Source of the DNA: Scolanthus callimorphus
Taxonomy: Eukaryota; Cnidaria; Anthozoa; Actiniaria; Edwardsiidae
DNA: 64,000 nucleotides
Direction of reading: 5' to 3'
Assembly (NCBI GenBank): GCA_033964015.1
Contig: CM066924.1
Coordinates: 7,856,251 to 7,920,250 of the forward strand
Below the pieces are notes generated by a model that was given only the letters and a program-made list of their open reading frames with translations, had not been told where the DNA came from and ran no database searches. This document shows, piece after piece, positions 34,063 to 44,600 of the stretch. How positions within the stretch are numbered: position 1 is the stretch's first letter; every line of letters begins with the position of its first letter. Both the position numbers and the translations under genes were made by a program.

Positions 34063-35023
34063 CATAAGCATAAGCATAAGTAATTTTGCTGGATAATTCT
34101 AACATATCAAGATAGCAGTGTCGCCTTTCTAGAGATTGACCGGGGTAAAGCATAAAAGCGTGTGTGCTTCAACCTAAGCTAACGTGACTGTTGGATGTTC
34201 GAGCCAACGCGCCTATTGTTTGGAAACTTGAATGTTAACTTTTACAGGGTGCCTGTTACTTTATATATAAAAAGTATTAATAAATAAGCCTATAGGTCGT
34301 CAAAAGACATTTGAAAGATTGTCTCCGAGACGCTTTTTTTTTCTAAAAAGAATAACGATGGCGATTAATACGTTTTTTGCTGAGTTGTTTTGATGGTGGC
34401 ACTCGTGCGAGAAATACCCGTCTCTCTACCTAATATTAGTCACTCAGAATAGAAAGTAAAGATAGTGGCTGAGATTAAAGCAAGGCAATTCAGATTCTGT
34501 GTTGGGCATCAAAATTTTGTGAGGGTGTAGCTGAATTTCGCGAAGGGAATTTTGCCTAGGTTATGTGCCGAGGGGAAGTCTAGAGGGGAAGCCTGTCCTA
34601 GAGAATCTGTGAAAATTCACAAATAATTATATCCTGGCCTAGTAAAAAAACGTAAATTTCGCCACATGGCGAATAATCTTTGAAAATACGCATAAATCTA
34701 TAGCCTTTTCTAGAAAAAGTGGCGAATATATGTACCCTGTACAGCGACAAGGGCAGTACCCCTCCTGCCCCCTAAAAAATAGGCTTGATTGTAGGCTCGT
34801 CCCCTACGTCCGTCCACGGCATGGCAATAAACTTAGAACCCAATAAACTAAGAATTTCATGTTTTCGCATCCCAGTCTAAAGAAATACGTAGCAAAACCT
34901 TTTTCCAGCGCTCCAGACGTTTCTAAACCTGGTGATTCCATTTTTTCTCTGTTCTTCTATGATAATTAAAAATGGAAGAGCAAATATAAAACCTAACACT
35001 AGAAGCTTTCTCGTGGCAATATG
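34063..35023. other. Spacer of 1.26 kb inverted repeat, no gene seen
   Basis: AT-rich DNA with no reading frame resembling a known protein. Nothing beyond short purine runs recognised. Confidence 0.5.
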
Positions 35024-35265
35024 AGGGGTGGCGAATAGTCAATGCGAGAATTCCGAGAACGCGAGAACGCCGCTTTCAAAATCCGAGATCGAGAACTCGA
35101 TTTGAGATTCGCCATGTAAACACAACAAACTGGAAAATCCGAGATCCGAGACGACCTGAAAAAAAATCCGAGATCCGAGAACGGCAAATTTAAAAATACG
35201 AGAATTCGAGAACGCCTAAAATTTCGCGAGAAAACAGTTTTTTTGAAGGACCATTCGCCACCCCT
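35024..35265. mobile_element. 242-bp MITE with 6-bp TSD AATATG
   Basis: The termini AGGGGTGGCGAATAGTC and GACCATTCGCCACCCCT are inverted repeats, and AATATG flanks the unit at 35018-35023 and 35266-35271. The interior is built from variants of CCGAGATCCGAGAACG, a dyad-poor purine-rich repeat not seen elsewhere in the window. Confidence 0.82.
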
Positions 35266-35439
35266 AATATGCTGAAAAGACAGTTGATCTGCCTAGACAG
35301 AGGACGACTAAGGAAAGACTTCGAGTTGCGAACCCCACGCCCTTTACATCGGGATTAATACTTGCATCCCTCCCATGACAGAACAACTACAGAATGTGTG
35401 GTAAGGGGCTGGGGGAATGAAGCACACCAACTCAGCAGG

Positions 35440-35525
35440 TCATGACAGAAACTAGGTACTAATCACGTAACGTAAGGGGCAGGTTATGACAGAAACTAGG
35501 AACGAATCACGTAACGTGAGGGTCC
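35440..35525. repeat. Tandem duplication, about 45-bp unit
   Basis: CATGACAGAAACTAGGTACT, AATCACGTAACGTAAGGGGC and AGGTT are followed by TATGACAGAAACTAGGAACG and AATCACGTAACGTGAGGG. Two units with a few substitutions. Confidence 0.85.
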
Positions 35526-35806
35526 GCCCTTTGGGGGGGGGTCTAATCACCTTCCCTGCATACTTGGAAGTCTCCAGACAGGCCAATTTTTTAAAAAAAA
35601 GGTATATTTTAGGGTGTTCGAGGCAAAAATGCGAGACGCCGGTGCTGGTACGCTGTATTCTCAGCCGTTTTCTTGCGCGATTGTGGCTGGAATTTGAGAG
35701 TCATGTTGAAAAAAGTATCTTTAGGGTTAAAAATTCTTGTTGACCACACCTAGATTGGTATCTTTTAGGGTTGAAAATTTATAAGCACAAATAACTTTAT
35801 CGCATA
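35526..35806. other. Spacer, no feature recognised
   Basis: Includes a G run at 35531-35540 and an open but unrecognised frame at 35486-35743. No structure assigned. Confidence 0.4.
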
Positions 35807-37059
35807 GAGTTCAATTTATTTATTTAGAACGCGAATTTTGAGAGTTGCGTTTGATTATCAATTGAATCCGGGCACGCGTCACTGTGTATCGTGTGTAGCA
35901 TTCTTGAACGAGAGTGCATTTGCAGTCTATATATTACAAAAGAAACACCAAATCGCGAGCACAAATAACCAGATTACTTTCTGATTAAATTTCCAGTTAG
36001 TGAAATGCATTTAAGAGGCAAGCATATTAATGTTTTCAAATTTATCAAGCACTATTATGGAGCAATAACATGACAATAAGCCTATTCATGTGAAACTTTT
36101 GAGATGAAGTGGGTATCAAAACTTGTGAAATTATATGTTAAAACCGTACCGGATTAAAATTCATTATAGTACATAATCTCAAGGAAACATTGATAACAAT
36201 TGTGTCAGGTTTCAATTCGTTGGGAAAATGCCGAATAAGTCATAAATTGCGGAAGAAGTTTGCACGCGCTTTGAAGTTTTTCCAGATAACACTGATTTGC
36301 ATAGCAACGCTTTGAGCAAAATTATTCATCCTACGAATTGTCGATCTTTAAACTGTCCATTGCATGGGATATTGTCATCTTTCTTCATAATGTCAGAATG
36401 ATTAAAAGGCGCCATTATTTCTGGTGCAGGGAAATATAAAGGAAAACACAAATGCTCTCAGTCGTGTTGCTATGCTTCGTTTTAGTCTCCCGTCTAAAGT
36501 TGAATACTAATTTGTCTCTTGAATCAATTAAATTGGTGCTTGAACGTAATGCGCAAGCGCGCACTTAGTTTCCTCATTAACTTGGTTCTTAACTAATGTG
36601 TTATACAACTCGGCGTTTTCGCCAGACAAAAACCCATGGGGAAATGGAAATTCCATGACAATTCAAGTAAGCTGTTCTGGGTGGAAATGTCATGGTTATA
36701 GGTAATCAGCAAAAACGTTATACTTTTCACATGACTGAGTTCTTGGCCTGTTCTTTCACATTCACATCAATTATAAAAATCGTTACAGGTTTTCCTTAAA
36801 AAACAGTTTGACCACGACTGCGTATGACAACGACATCCTGTTGCTACAATTTCTACAACGCATGCTCGAAAGATTACGTCACTACAAAGAATTTTCCCTA
36901 TTTGTCAAACTATGAACTAAAAACTTACCAAGAGAGGCGGATGGTCTCCCAGCTCGTTAAACTTCGCGGCACGTCCTCGGGAAAACAATCATACACGTCC
37001 TTAGTTTAACCAAAACATGTCAACCTATATATCGTTGAAAGCTTATAGAATGGACTAGC
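35807..37059. repeat. 1.26 kb inverted repeat, right arm
   Basis: Reverse complement of 32803-34062. Internally it includes the inverted copy of the 290-bp unit (36300-36600) and a stretch (36620-37010) collinear with 9950-10330 of copy A. It holds one of the two unoccupied target sites that document the ATT-flanked insertion at 30315. Confidence 0.9.
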
Positions 37060-37385
37060 GGGCTATGGCAAAAGAATAACGCCGCCGAAATGCCGAACCA
37101 TGACTCCCAAGTTATTATCTTTACCGTAATTTGTTGACTTACGTTTTGCTGTTATACGGCTCCGATTAATTTCGAGATTTGTGGGACTCGATTCATGCGA
37201 AACTTAAAGAACAGGTGAAGCGCTGTCGGTACATGTACAGAAGCTCGTAGGAATTTGATTCATTTTCTGAGTATTCTATAGACGCGATTGCCAAACTTTA
37301 GCTAAAAGTATATTTGATGTTGACTGTTGTGTGTTGGCAGATTTTTTTTTTAGTTTTCTCAAGTTTAGGGGTTATATTTAATCGG
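37060..37385. repeat. Repeat copy carrying CACTA empty site
   Basis: 37140-37350 aligns with 10670-11060 of copy A (CGAGATTTGTGGGACTCGAT, GAAGCTCGTAGGAATTTGA). After a T run it continues as TTCTCAAGTTTAGGGGTTAT, which in copy A is found only on the far side of the CACTA-like element at 18601. It therefore approximates the pre-insertion state of that site. A deletion of about 130 bp relative to copy A lies near 37220. Confidence 0.78.
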
Positions 37386-37610
37386 GCGTACGGAACATCG
37401 ATGTGCGAAAATGCCGTCACTAACGTCAGCCTTTGAAAATAATAAATATTGCCTTTTCAAACCCCTAGATTTGCTAATCTTGTAAAACGGTTATATAACA
37501 GTTTCTCCGTGCCTTCATATCACTTATAGCATTTATTACATTATGTTAACCAACATCATTACAACGCGCCAAAGGTTTTCATTGGTCTTATTAAAAATGT
37601 CAGCTCCTTA

Positions 37611-37917
37611 TGTTGGGGACAGAACGCAGAATCAATCAACACGCACGAAACCTCCTTGTCACGAAGTCTTTAATGTCGGTGAAAGCTAAAATCGTAACAA
37701 ATAAATGCCTTAGACAGACAAAAATGCATAAATCTCAGGCAAAGAATGTCAACTTACAATTGTGCGGTGTCCCAGGGCAAAACAACTCGGAATACAATCA
37801 TATTTTAAGCAATAAAGTCTCGAACTTCACAAAGTTCGACTACTTCTAGCTTTTGCAAACACACACGTGTTGACCAATGCGCACGCGCGTAACACAGGCA
37901 TCCCAGATGCCCAAACA
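37611..37917 (-). repeat. 3' LTR of BEL element
   Basis: 307 bp, identical to 44601-44907. It starts TGTTGGGGAC and ends GCCCAAACA on the plus strand. It lies downstream of pol in the element's own orientation, so it is the 3' LTR. Confidence 0.95.
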
Positions 37918-37931
37918 TCCCGCCCCCCTTG
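37918..37931 (-). other. Polypurine tract of BEL element
   Basis: Read on the minus strand, AAGGGGGGCGGGA directly abuts the 3' LTR. One C interrupts the purines. Its position and composition match the plus-strand priming site of LTR elements. Confidence 0.75.
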
Positions 37932-37985
37932 AGACGATACGGGGAGACTCAACAGCATATAAATCTACGTCAAGTCCTTCAGTAG

Positions 37986-40168
37986 TTAGAGATCATTCTC
38001 GAGTAAGCAAAGCTTCTGGATCGGGCGAACATAAACACCGTCCTTATTCTTGACCTTGGCCGTCCGCACTAAGCCGTCCGGGCCAGGGTAAACCTCGAGT
38101 ACGCGCGCAAGGTTCCATCTTCCCTGGGCTGGCTGTCATCCACAATCAGCACTAACGCATTCTCCTTGAGGTTGGGCTGCACTTTCCGCCACTTCCCTCT
38201 TAGCTGCAGTAGGGGCAGGTATTCCTTCAGCCAACGCTTCCAGAATAGGTCCGACAAGAATTGAACTTGCCTCCACTTCTTCCTATACATATCCTTCTCG
38301 TCGAAGATGCCCGGAGGTAGGGCTATGCACTTCCTCTGCATCAAGAAGTGAGCTGGTGTCAGGGGTTGTAGATCATCAGGATCTTCCGAGTTAGCCGTCA
38401 GAGCCCTTCCGTTCAGGATCCGCTCGACTTCCGTCATCAACGTCTGAAGGACGACATCGGATACTACATGACTCCCGAGGATGGATTTCAGCACCGTCTT
38501 CGAACTTTCGACCATTCTCTCCCACACTCCGGACATACTAGAGGCAGCTGGAGGTTGGAAAATCCACTTGCATCCCCGGGTGATTAACTCCTGCCTTATC
38601 TGCTCTTGGTTCCACTCTTTCATACTTTCTCTTAACTCGCGCTCCGCGCCAACAAAGTTCGAGCCGTTGTCACATCTCAACTCCTTCACATCTCCTCTCC
38701 TGTTAATGAAGCGGCGCAAGCACATGATGAACTCATCAGTGTCCATTGAACTCACGACTTCCAGGTGAACGCTGCGGGTAGTCAAGCAGGTAAACAAACA
38801 GCCCCAGCGTTTTGCGGTACCGCGACCATGTTTGACATATAGCGGGCCAAACAAGTCCATGCCAGCGAAAGAAAACCAGGAAAGAAGGCTCATACACCAT
38901 TAGGCGTCCTTTCGGCAACGGAGCCATCAGCTGAAACATCGGTCTAGCGTTCAACTTCTTACAGGTGAGACAATGTCTCAAAACGGATCTTACGAGAACT
39001 CTTACACATGGAATCCAGTAGGTCTCTCTCAACACAGCTATCACATGCTCTCGGCCCAAGTGACCGACGTAATGATGCGTGTGTCGTACGATCAGTGAAG
39101 AAATCGGATGTTCTCTCGGCAATATGATCTGTCCGCCGGCATGACGTGCGTCTTTCACAGCCCTCGCACGTCCACATACTCTCAGGACCCCTCGATCATC
39201 TAGGACTGGGTTGAAGGCGGCTATTTTGCTAGACGGCTTGATGCTGCCTTTCTTCTTCAGATCTTTGATTTCTTGACTGTACGCCGACTTCTGTATCACT
39301 CTGGCGATCGCCTGCGTTGCAGCATCATAATCATCAACGGTGAGAGGTCCAGCAGAAGGATCGTGATTCTTCATGTACTGGATAAAGCGTACCAGCCACG
39401 CCACCTTTCGTCGGAGACGCGTCCAGTCAGAACAGCTTCTCATCAGCTTCTGAAGAGAGGATTCCTGAGAGAGTGACTCCTCTGTATTCTCTGTCCGATC
39501 CTCGGTCTCATTCTTGGAGGGTTGGACATCAGCACTCTGAACGTGAGATTCCTTCTTTACTTCTAGCTCGCTTTCTGGACATCATCCTTAACATTCATCG
39601 GCCAAGCCGCTGGCGCCAGAAGGAGGAAGTCCGGACCACACAACCATCGCTGATCTGGTCGAAGCTCCGAAGCTCTTAGGCCCCGTGATACATCATCCGC
39701 CGGATTCTGATCACCGGGGACGTGACGCCATTGATTTAGCTGAGTGTTTTCACGAATCTCAGCAACTCGGTTCGCGACGTAGGTAGAAAATCGCCGTCTT
39801 TCATTCTTGAGATAGTGCAGAACTATCTGACTATCAGTCCAATACGTCTCTTCCACCTCAAAATCTAGCTCTCGGCGCAGCATGTTACCGAGGCGCGTGG
39901 CGAGCACCGCTGACTGTAACTCTAGTCTTGGGATACTCGTAAACTTCAGCGGGGAGTTCCTTCCCTTTCCCATGACAAACGAACAGCTGACTTGACCATC
40001 TGGTAGTTCAGTGCGGAGGTAGGCGCATGCTCCGTAGCCAGCCTCCGAGGCATCACAAAATAGATGCAGCTGCATCGCGCACTGAGTGGGGTCACAGTTC
40101 GGCGGTAGGTAGCACCTTGGGATCCTCAAATCTCCCAGTGTCGGCAGTTCATTACCCAGGAGCGCCAC
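37986..40168 (-). pseudogene. BEL pol 3' half: RNase H and integrase, frame-broken
   Basis: Continuation of the large polyprotein in three further frames. 40168-39563: RNase H-like region (LHLFCDASEAGYGACAYLR; YWTDSQIVLHYLKN; later HVPGDQNPADDVSRG). 39560-38736: linker and the integrase zinc-binding segment (HTHHYVGHLGREHVIAVL then CLTCKKLNARP). 38893-38069: integrase core (GMDLFGPLYVKHGRGTAKRW; LRCDNGSNFVGAERELRES; then the Glu of the DDE triad in the SMSGVWERMVESSK context) and the C-terminal DUF5641-like part; a last frame ends at a stop at 37986. Frame changes lie near 40154, 39578, 38870 and 38120. Each is explained by one missing base, and no other damage is visible. Either the element is newly dead or the breaks are sequence errors. 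Confidence 0.85.
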
Positions 40169-43100
40169 CGTTCCAGAAAGTGTTCATCAAGGGACTGATC
40201 CCACTCCACATGGGCCTTCCACAGATCCTGGATCAGGCTTCGTGCAGTAAATGCCACGGGCGCAGCAAACCCTAACGGGTCATAGAGGGAACAAACCGTA
40301 GAGAGAATCCCTCGCTTGGTTTCCGGACGATCAAGCTTCCTAATGTTGAAGCCCAGTTCATCAGTTTGTGCATACCAACGTATGCCAAGTGCTCTCTCGA
40401 CGGGCAGGTCATCAAGGTCGAGGTCAAGCTCCGGCTGAGATCTCTCACTAGAAGGGAGAGACGCCAACACTTGTTTGCTGTTTGAAGAGAACTTCGTTAG
40501 GCGGAAGCCTCCACGGGCTAACAGGTTCATCATATCAGATGCTAGGTGAACTCCCGATTGCTCATCATTAGTCGAGGGAAGTCCATCATCGACGTAAAAG
40601 TTCCGTTTTACTGCATCAACAGCAGCTGCACTAAAGTCTTGTGAATTATCCTCGGCAACCCGACGCAATGTTGAGTTTGCTATGCATGGAGACGACGCCG
40701 CCCCAAAGATGTGGACTTGCATGGTGTAGACATCAGGGGCGTCATCATAGCTGTTGGTCCACCACAGGAACCGTAACGCTGTCTGGTCTTCCTTTCTCAC
40801 ATGGATTTGGTGGAACATAGCTTCCACGTCAGCTGCGACCCCAACATTTCCTTGGCGAAAACGCAAGAGTACAGCAATCAGATTGTTCGTAACATCAGGT
40901 CCACTGATCAGAGCCTTATTCAGCGAGGCACCCTCAAACTCAGCTGCAGCGTCGAATACTATACGTAGTTTTCCCGGCTTATTTGGGTTCATGACCGGGT
41001 GTGTTGGGAGGAACCAGGTGATGTTACCTTCCTCCTCTAACTCCCTGTCAGTTAGTTTCCTTGCAAATCCCTTCTGGATGTAACCTTCCATGACTTCGCG
41101 ATACTTTGAAGCCAAACTCTCATTTCCGGGCTTCTTCAGCCTGCGACGCAGCAACTCTGCTCTTTTCTCTGCCATGGTTCTATTATTAGGAAGAGAAGGG
41201 GCATCATCCTTCCAGAGAAGGCCGACCTCGTAGTGCCCTTCAGGGGTAAGTCTAGTAGTGTTGTTTATTATCTTCAGAGCCCTCATGTCTTCGATCGATA
41301 TTGGGCGAGCATCAGCCTTGCACGCTTCAGCTCCATAACCTTCAAGCCCCCAGAACCGTTCCAGCAGATCTTCAACATTGCGACCAACTGACGCAAAGTT
41401 CACGGAAGCAGTTGTACTCGATTTCAAATCACAAGGACCGCACACGCTCCATCCCAGGGGGTATCTGCAACCGTAAAGCCCCTTAGAGTCCTCTGGGACT
41501 CTGACCTCTTGCTGAATATGAGCAAATGGGACATTATTTCCCACTAGGATAGAGACACGCTTGATATCCACTGGCTGGAAGTCCAGATCCTTCAGATGAG
41601 GGTACTTTGAAACATCAATTGCCTCCGGCAGCACTCGACGAGATTGTTTAAGATCTGGGAGGACATAAGCATCGTTCACGCCAATGTCCTCGCCTAAGCC
41701 ATCTGCCGAGCTTAAGGAGAAGGAAACTCGAAAGGAATCCACTGAATTGTCATTTTCAGTAATCGTACTGATGCTTAACTGCTCAACTTCACCTTGCATA
41801 CCAAGATGATCAGCTAGTTCACTGTCAATGAGTGTATCAGTGCATCCATTGTCCAGGAACGCATACGTTGTTGTGGTATTGCCATTATCAGCGGTTATCT
41901 GCACAGGAACAACATTCAGTAATACCGCTGACCGAGTACTCACCCCCGCTGACGACACAGGGGTAACCTTGGGAGGATCAGGGCCAACACCCTTTTCTTT
42001 GGTTTTAACATTAATATTATTAGAACTAGTTGACGGAGCCTTAGCTGGCTTGTCCTTTGGTTGGTTCTTCCATTGATTGTCTTGGTTGTTGTTGAAGGCG
42101 TCCAGGTGTAGCAGCGTCAGATGGCGTCCAGAGCACTTAGAACATGCTGGAGGATCAGGGCACGTACTAGACCCGTGTCCTGGCCTTTCAAGGCCACAGT
42201 TAAAACAATATCCATAAGAGATGGCGTACTGCTTTCTTACTATTGCAACATCACACTGTCTTATAACCGAACAATTCTGGCATTTGTGTCGCTTTGCCTT
42301 GCATATCTTGCAAATATCAGCATGGGAGCCCTTGTCACTACTCTCCCTAACATCCGCCGCCGCAATCGTGGGTGTTTTAGTAGGTGTCTCTTTACTCCTT
42401 CCTTGCCTTGGGGGTCCCTTTTCATCCTTACTCTCGCGACGAGGGGATGGCTGGAAGCCAAATACGGGATCGTTTCTCATTGAAGCCTGCCGTTTGACAA
42501 ATACTGCAATGTCCTTCAGCTGAGCAATCTGGCCACGTTTATTCAACTCGTAGTTTTCTGACTGCCACTTACGTATTAAATCAGTGGGAAGGCGCTCAAC
42601 AATGCGCTTGAGATTGGTAGCGACACTCAATTCTCGTTCAACATCACCACTGAGTATCTTGGTTGCAGCATTCAGCCTGTCCGAGTAATTCAAGAGTGCG
42701 ACATTGTCCCCATAAGCTATCTTCGGCCCAGCAACAAGCTCCTCCACAAAGGCCTGGGTCACTCTCACTGTCTGTCCATATCGTTCCTCCAATGTTAACA
42801 TAACATCCTTGAAGGAGCACCCACGGTTCCGCTTTACAATTTCTAGAGCGTCACCTGAGAGGAACTTAGGGAGAAATTCAAGCCGTTGAGCATCTATCAA
42901 ACTGTTGCACTCCAAGTGGGTGCGTATTTGTTCCCTAAAGAAGGGAAAGTCTGCAGGATTGCCACTAAACTGGGTTGGTCTAATTGCATTCAGCATTTGG
43001 ATTTTCCACATCGATGCGACATGATCACCTCCAGCACAATCTACGCTATCCACAGTCCCTTGTTCCTTTTCATTCCTATGGGAACCCTGTGGTGAATTCA

Positions 43101-44586
43101 CTGTGAAGGTCTGCGGTACTAGGCCTTGTCCTCCTTGATGTTCTCCATATGAGAACCGAGGTGCAACTATAGGTGTAGAGTGACCTTGCAAATTACTCGA
43201 GTTGAAACTTGTGGGATGGGCTTCCTGTCGAGCTGCGGCTGGTAGGGAATGATACCCAGCCAAATCTAAGGTAGACCACACTGGATAGGTTGCCTGCTGT
43301 GCAACTGCAATTCCTGGCAAATAACTCACATTGTGGGCTGCCTGTGGAGTAGCAACAGGCAAGGACTTGGGCAAGACATAGTCTGATACGTAACTTCCAA
43401 CTTGGGTTGCCTGTGGAGTAGCAACAGGCAAGGACTTGGGCGAGACATAGCCTGATGCGCAACCTTCAACTTGGGTTGCCTGTGGAGTAGCAACAGGTAC
43501 GGACTGGGGTGAGACATAGTCCGACAAGCAACTTCCGACTTGGGTTGCCTGTGGAGTAGCAACAGGCAAGGACTTGGGCAAGACATAGTCCGACACGCAA
43601 CTTTCAACTTGGGTTGCCTGTGTAGTAGCAACAGGCATGGACTGGGGTGAGACATAGTCCGACAAGCAACTTCTGACTTGGGTTGCCTGTGTAGTAGCAA
43701 CAGGCATGGACTGGGGCGAGACATAGTCTGACAAGCAACTTCCGACTTGGGTTGCCTGTGGAGTAGCAACAGGCATGGAATGGGGCGAGACATAGTCACA
43801 ACTTCCAACCCCAGTCACCTGTGGGGCTGGGGTGCACGTAGACTCAAGTAATACACTGTCCAAAGCTGAATCCTGAGGGCATGCTAGGCGGTTGGTAGTG
43901 ACTGGCGAATATGTATCCTTCGGACTCTCAACAGTTGTTGGAGCGATAACAAATGTTGACTGGTTCAAATTGTCCAAAACAGTATTCTCGACTTTCCATT
44001 CCAGCTCTGCTAATGCTGCCTCATCCTCCAATCTACTCAGTTCCAGCATGTATGTTTGTTCATATGCAGCTTTGGCTGCCTCTGCCCTTTTTTTTGCTTG
44101 TTCGAACCTTAATTTGGTAACAAGAGATTTTTTCAAGGCTTTCTTGCGAGATGAGATGCTCGATTTCGAAGAGAGTTTTGAAGCACTCGATCCACAACTT
44201 GACGAAACATCTCCCTCAATCCCCGGGCCAGGTGGTGAATCCGGCAGTCCAGATTCCATTCCATATTTTAAGGTCCTGTCCAACTGTTGCAGCCTTTGCT
44301 CGACTTTACACGTAACTTCAGAGGTTTTCCTCTTCAAACTGGTGTACTGATCTTGTACTTTCTGCAAGCGATCTCTTTCGTTTATTCCGGCGAGATATTC
44401 CTTATGCAGTTCCTCAAATTCCCTCCATTCAACTACCAAATCATCGACCGCTTCCTTCGCAGCCGAATAATCAAACAGGCTCAATTTCTGTTCTATGTCA
44501 GCCAGCAACACGTCTAGCGACTTGCGTTTATTCGCCCAGAAGGCTGCCAATCTTCTTTGGTTCGGTTGATTCGCCATGAATTCCAA
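40126..44586 (-). CDS. BEL/Pao Gag-protease-reverse transcriptase polyprotein
   Basis: Open for 1486 codons. Residues about 1-260: charged, coiled-coil-rich N-terminus beginning MEFMANQPNQ (a second Met at residue 4 has a good context). About 263-420: seven 23-residue repeats of the SDYVSPQSMPVATPQATQV type. About 530-680: DUF1759-type Gag domain (LPKFLSGDALEIVKRNRGCS). About 755-825: Cys/His-rich zinc-binding region (CFNCGLERPGHGSSTC, CSKCSGRH). About 912: aspartic protease active site FLDNGCTDTLI, with DNG where DSG or DTG is more common. About 1170-1380: reverse transcriptase with LRIVFDAAA, VAADVEAMFHQIHV and the catalytic FYVDDG near 1331. The frame stops at the RT/RNase H junction, where the downstream domains continue one frame over. 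Confidence 0.92.
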   Translation of the reverse strand: MEFMANQPNQRRLAAFWANKRKSLDVLLADIEQKLSLFDYSAAKEAVDDLVVEWREFEELHKEYLAGINERDRLQKVQDQYTSLKRKTSEVTCKVEQRLQQLDRTLKYGMESGLPDSPPGPGIEGDVSSSCGSSASKLSSKSSISSRKKALKKSLVTKLRFEQAKKRAEAAKAAYEQTYMLELSRLEDEAALAELEWKVENTVLDNLNQSTFVIAPTTVESPKDTYSPVTTNRLACPQDSALDSVLLESTCTPAPQVTGVGSCDYVSPHSMPVATPQATQVGSCLSDYVSPQSMPVATTQATQVRSCLSDYVSPQSMPVATTQATQVESCVSDYVLPKSLPVATPQATQVGSCLSDYVSPQSVPVATPQATQVEGCASGYVSPKSLPVATPQATQVGSYVSDYVLPKSLPVATPQAAHNVSYLPGIAVAQQATYPVWSTLDLAGYHSLPAAARQEAHPTSFNSSNLQGHSTPIVAPRFSYGEHQGGQGLVPQTFTVNSPQGSHRNEKEQGTVDSVDCAGGDHVASMWKIQMLNAIRPTQFSGNPADFPFFREQIRTHLECNSLIDAQRLEFLPKFLSGDALEIVKRNRGCSFKDVMLTLEERYGQTVRVTQAFVEELVAGPKIAYGDNVALLNYSDRLNAATKILSGDVERELSVATNLKRIVERLPTDLIRKWQSENYELNKRGQIAQLKDIAVFVKRQASMRNDPVFGFQPSPRRESKDEKGPPRQGRSKETPTKTPTIAAADVRESSDKGSHADICKICKAKRHKCQNCSVIRQCDVAIVRKQYAISYGYCFNCGLERPGHGSSTCPDPPACSKCSGRHLTLLHLDAFNNNQDNQWKNQPKDKPAKAPSTSSNNINVKTKEKGVGPDPPKVTPVSSAGVSTRSAVLLNVVPVQITADNGNTTTTYAFLDNGCTDTLIDSELADHLGMQGEVEQLSISTITENDNSVDSFRVSFSLSSADGLGEDIGVNDAYVLPDLKQSRRVLPEAIDVSKYPHLKDLDFQPVDIKRVSILVGNNVPFAHIQQEVRVPEDSKGLYGCRYPLGWSVCGPCDLKSSTTASVNFASVGRNVEDLLERFWGLEGYGAEACKADARPISIEDMRALKIINNTTRLTPEGHYEVGLLWKDDAPSLPNNRTMAEKRAELLRRRLKKPGNESLASKYREVMEGYIQKGFARKLTDRELEEEGNITWFLPTHPVMNPNKPGKLRIVFDAAAEFEGASLNKALISGPDVTNNLIAVLLRFRQGNVGVAADVEAMFHQIHVRKEDQTALRFLWWTNSYDDAPDVYTMQVHIFGAASSPCIANSTLRRVAEDNSQDFSAAAVDAVKRNFYVDDGLPSTNDEQSGVHLASDMMNLLARGGFRLTKFSSNSKQVLASLPSSERSQPELDLDLDDLPVERALGIRWYAQTDELGFNIRKLDRPETKRGILSTVCSLYDPLGFAAPVAFTARSLIQDLWKAHVEWDQSLDEHFLERWRSWVMNCRHWEI
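43325..43800 (-). repeat. 69-bp tandem repeat in BEL gag, about 7 copies
   Basis: The DNA unit contains CTTGGGTTGCCTGTGGAGTA, GCAACAGGCA and GACATAGTC and has a period of exactly 69 bp (for example starts at 43402, 43471, 43540), so the reading frame is kept and 23 residues are added per unit. Variation between units is mostly at third positions and a few codons (SPQSMP against LPKSLP). The reverse strand is also open across the array, giving a spurious Leu- and Pro-rich frame. Confidence 0.92.
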
Positions 44587-44600
44587 ATTCTTTCACGAGA

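Noticed and set aside
43326..43808. 160-codon Leu- and Pro-rich frame on the minus strand in another frame of BEL gag
   Set aside because: Out-of-frame reading of the 69-bp repeat; the gag frame explains the constraint.
44575..44600. tRNA primer-binding site of the BEL element
   Set aside because: The sequence next to the 5' LTR does not start with the expected TGG match to a tRNA 3' end; a TGG occurs a few bases inward, but the rest could not be matched by eye.
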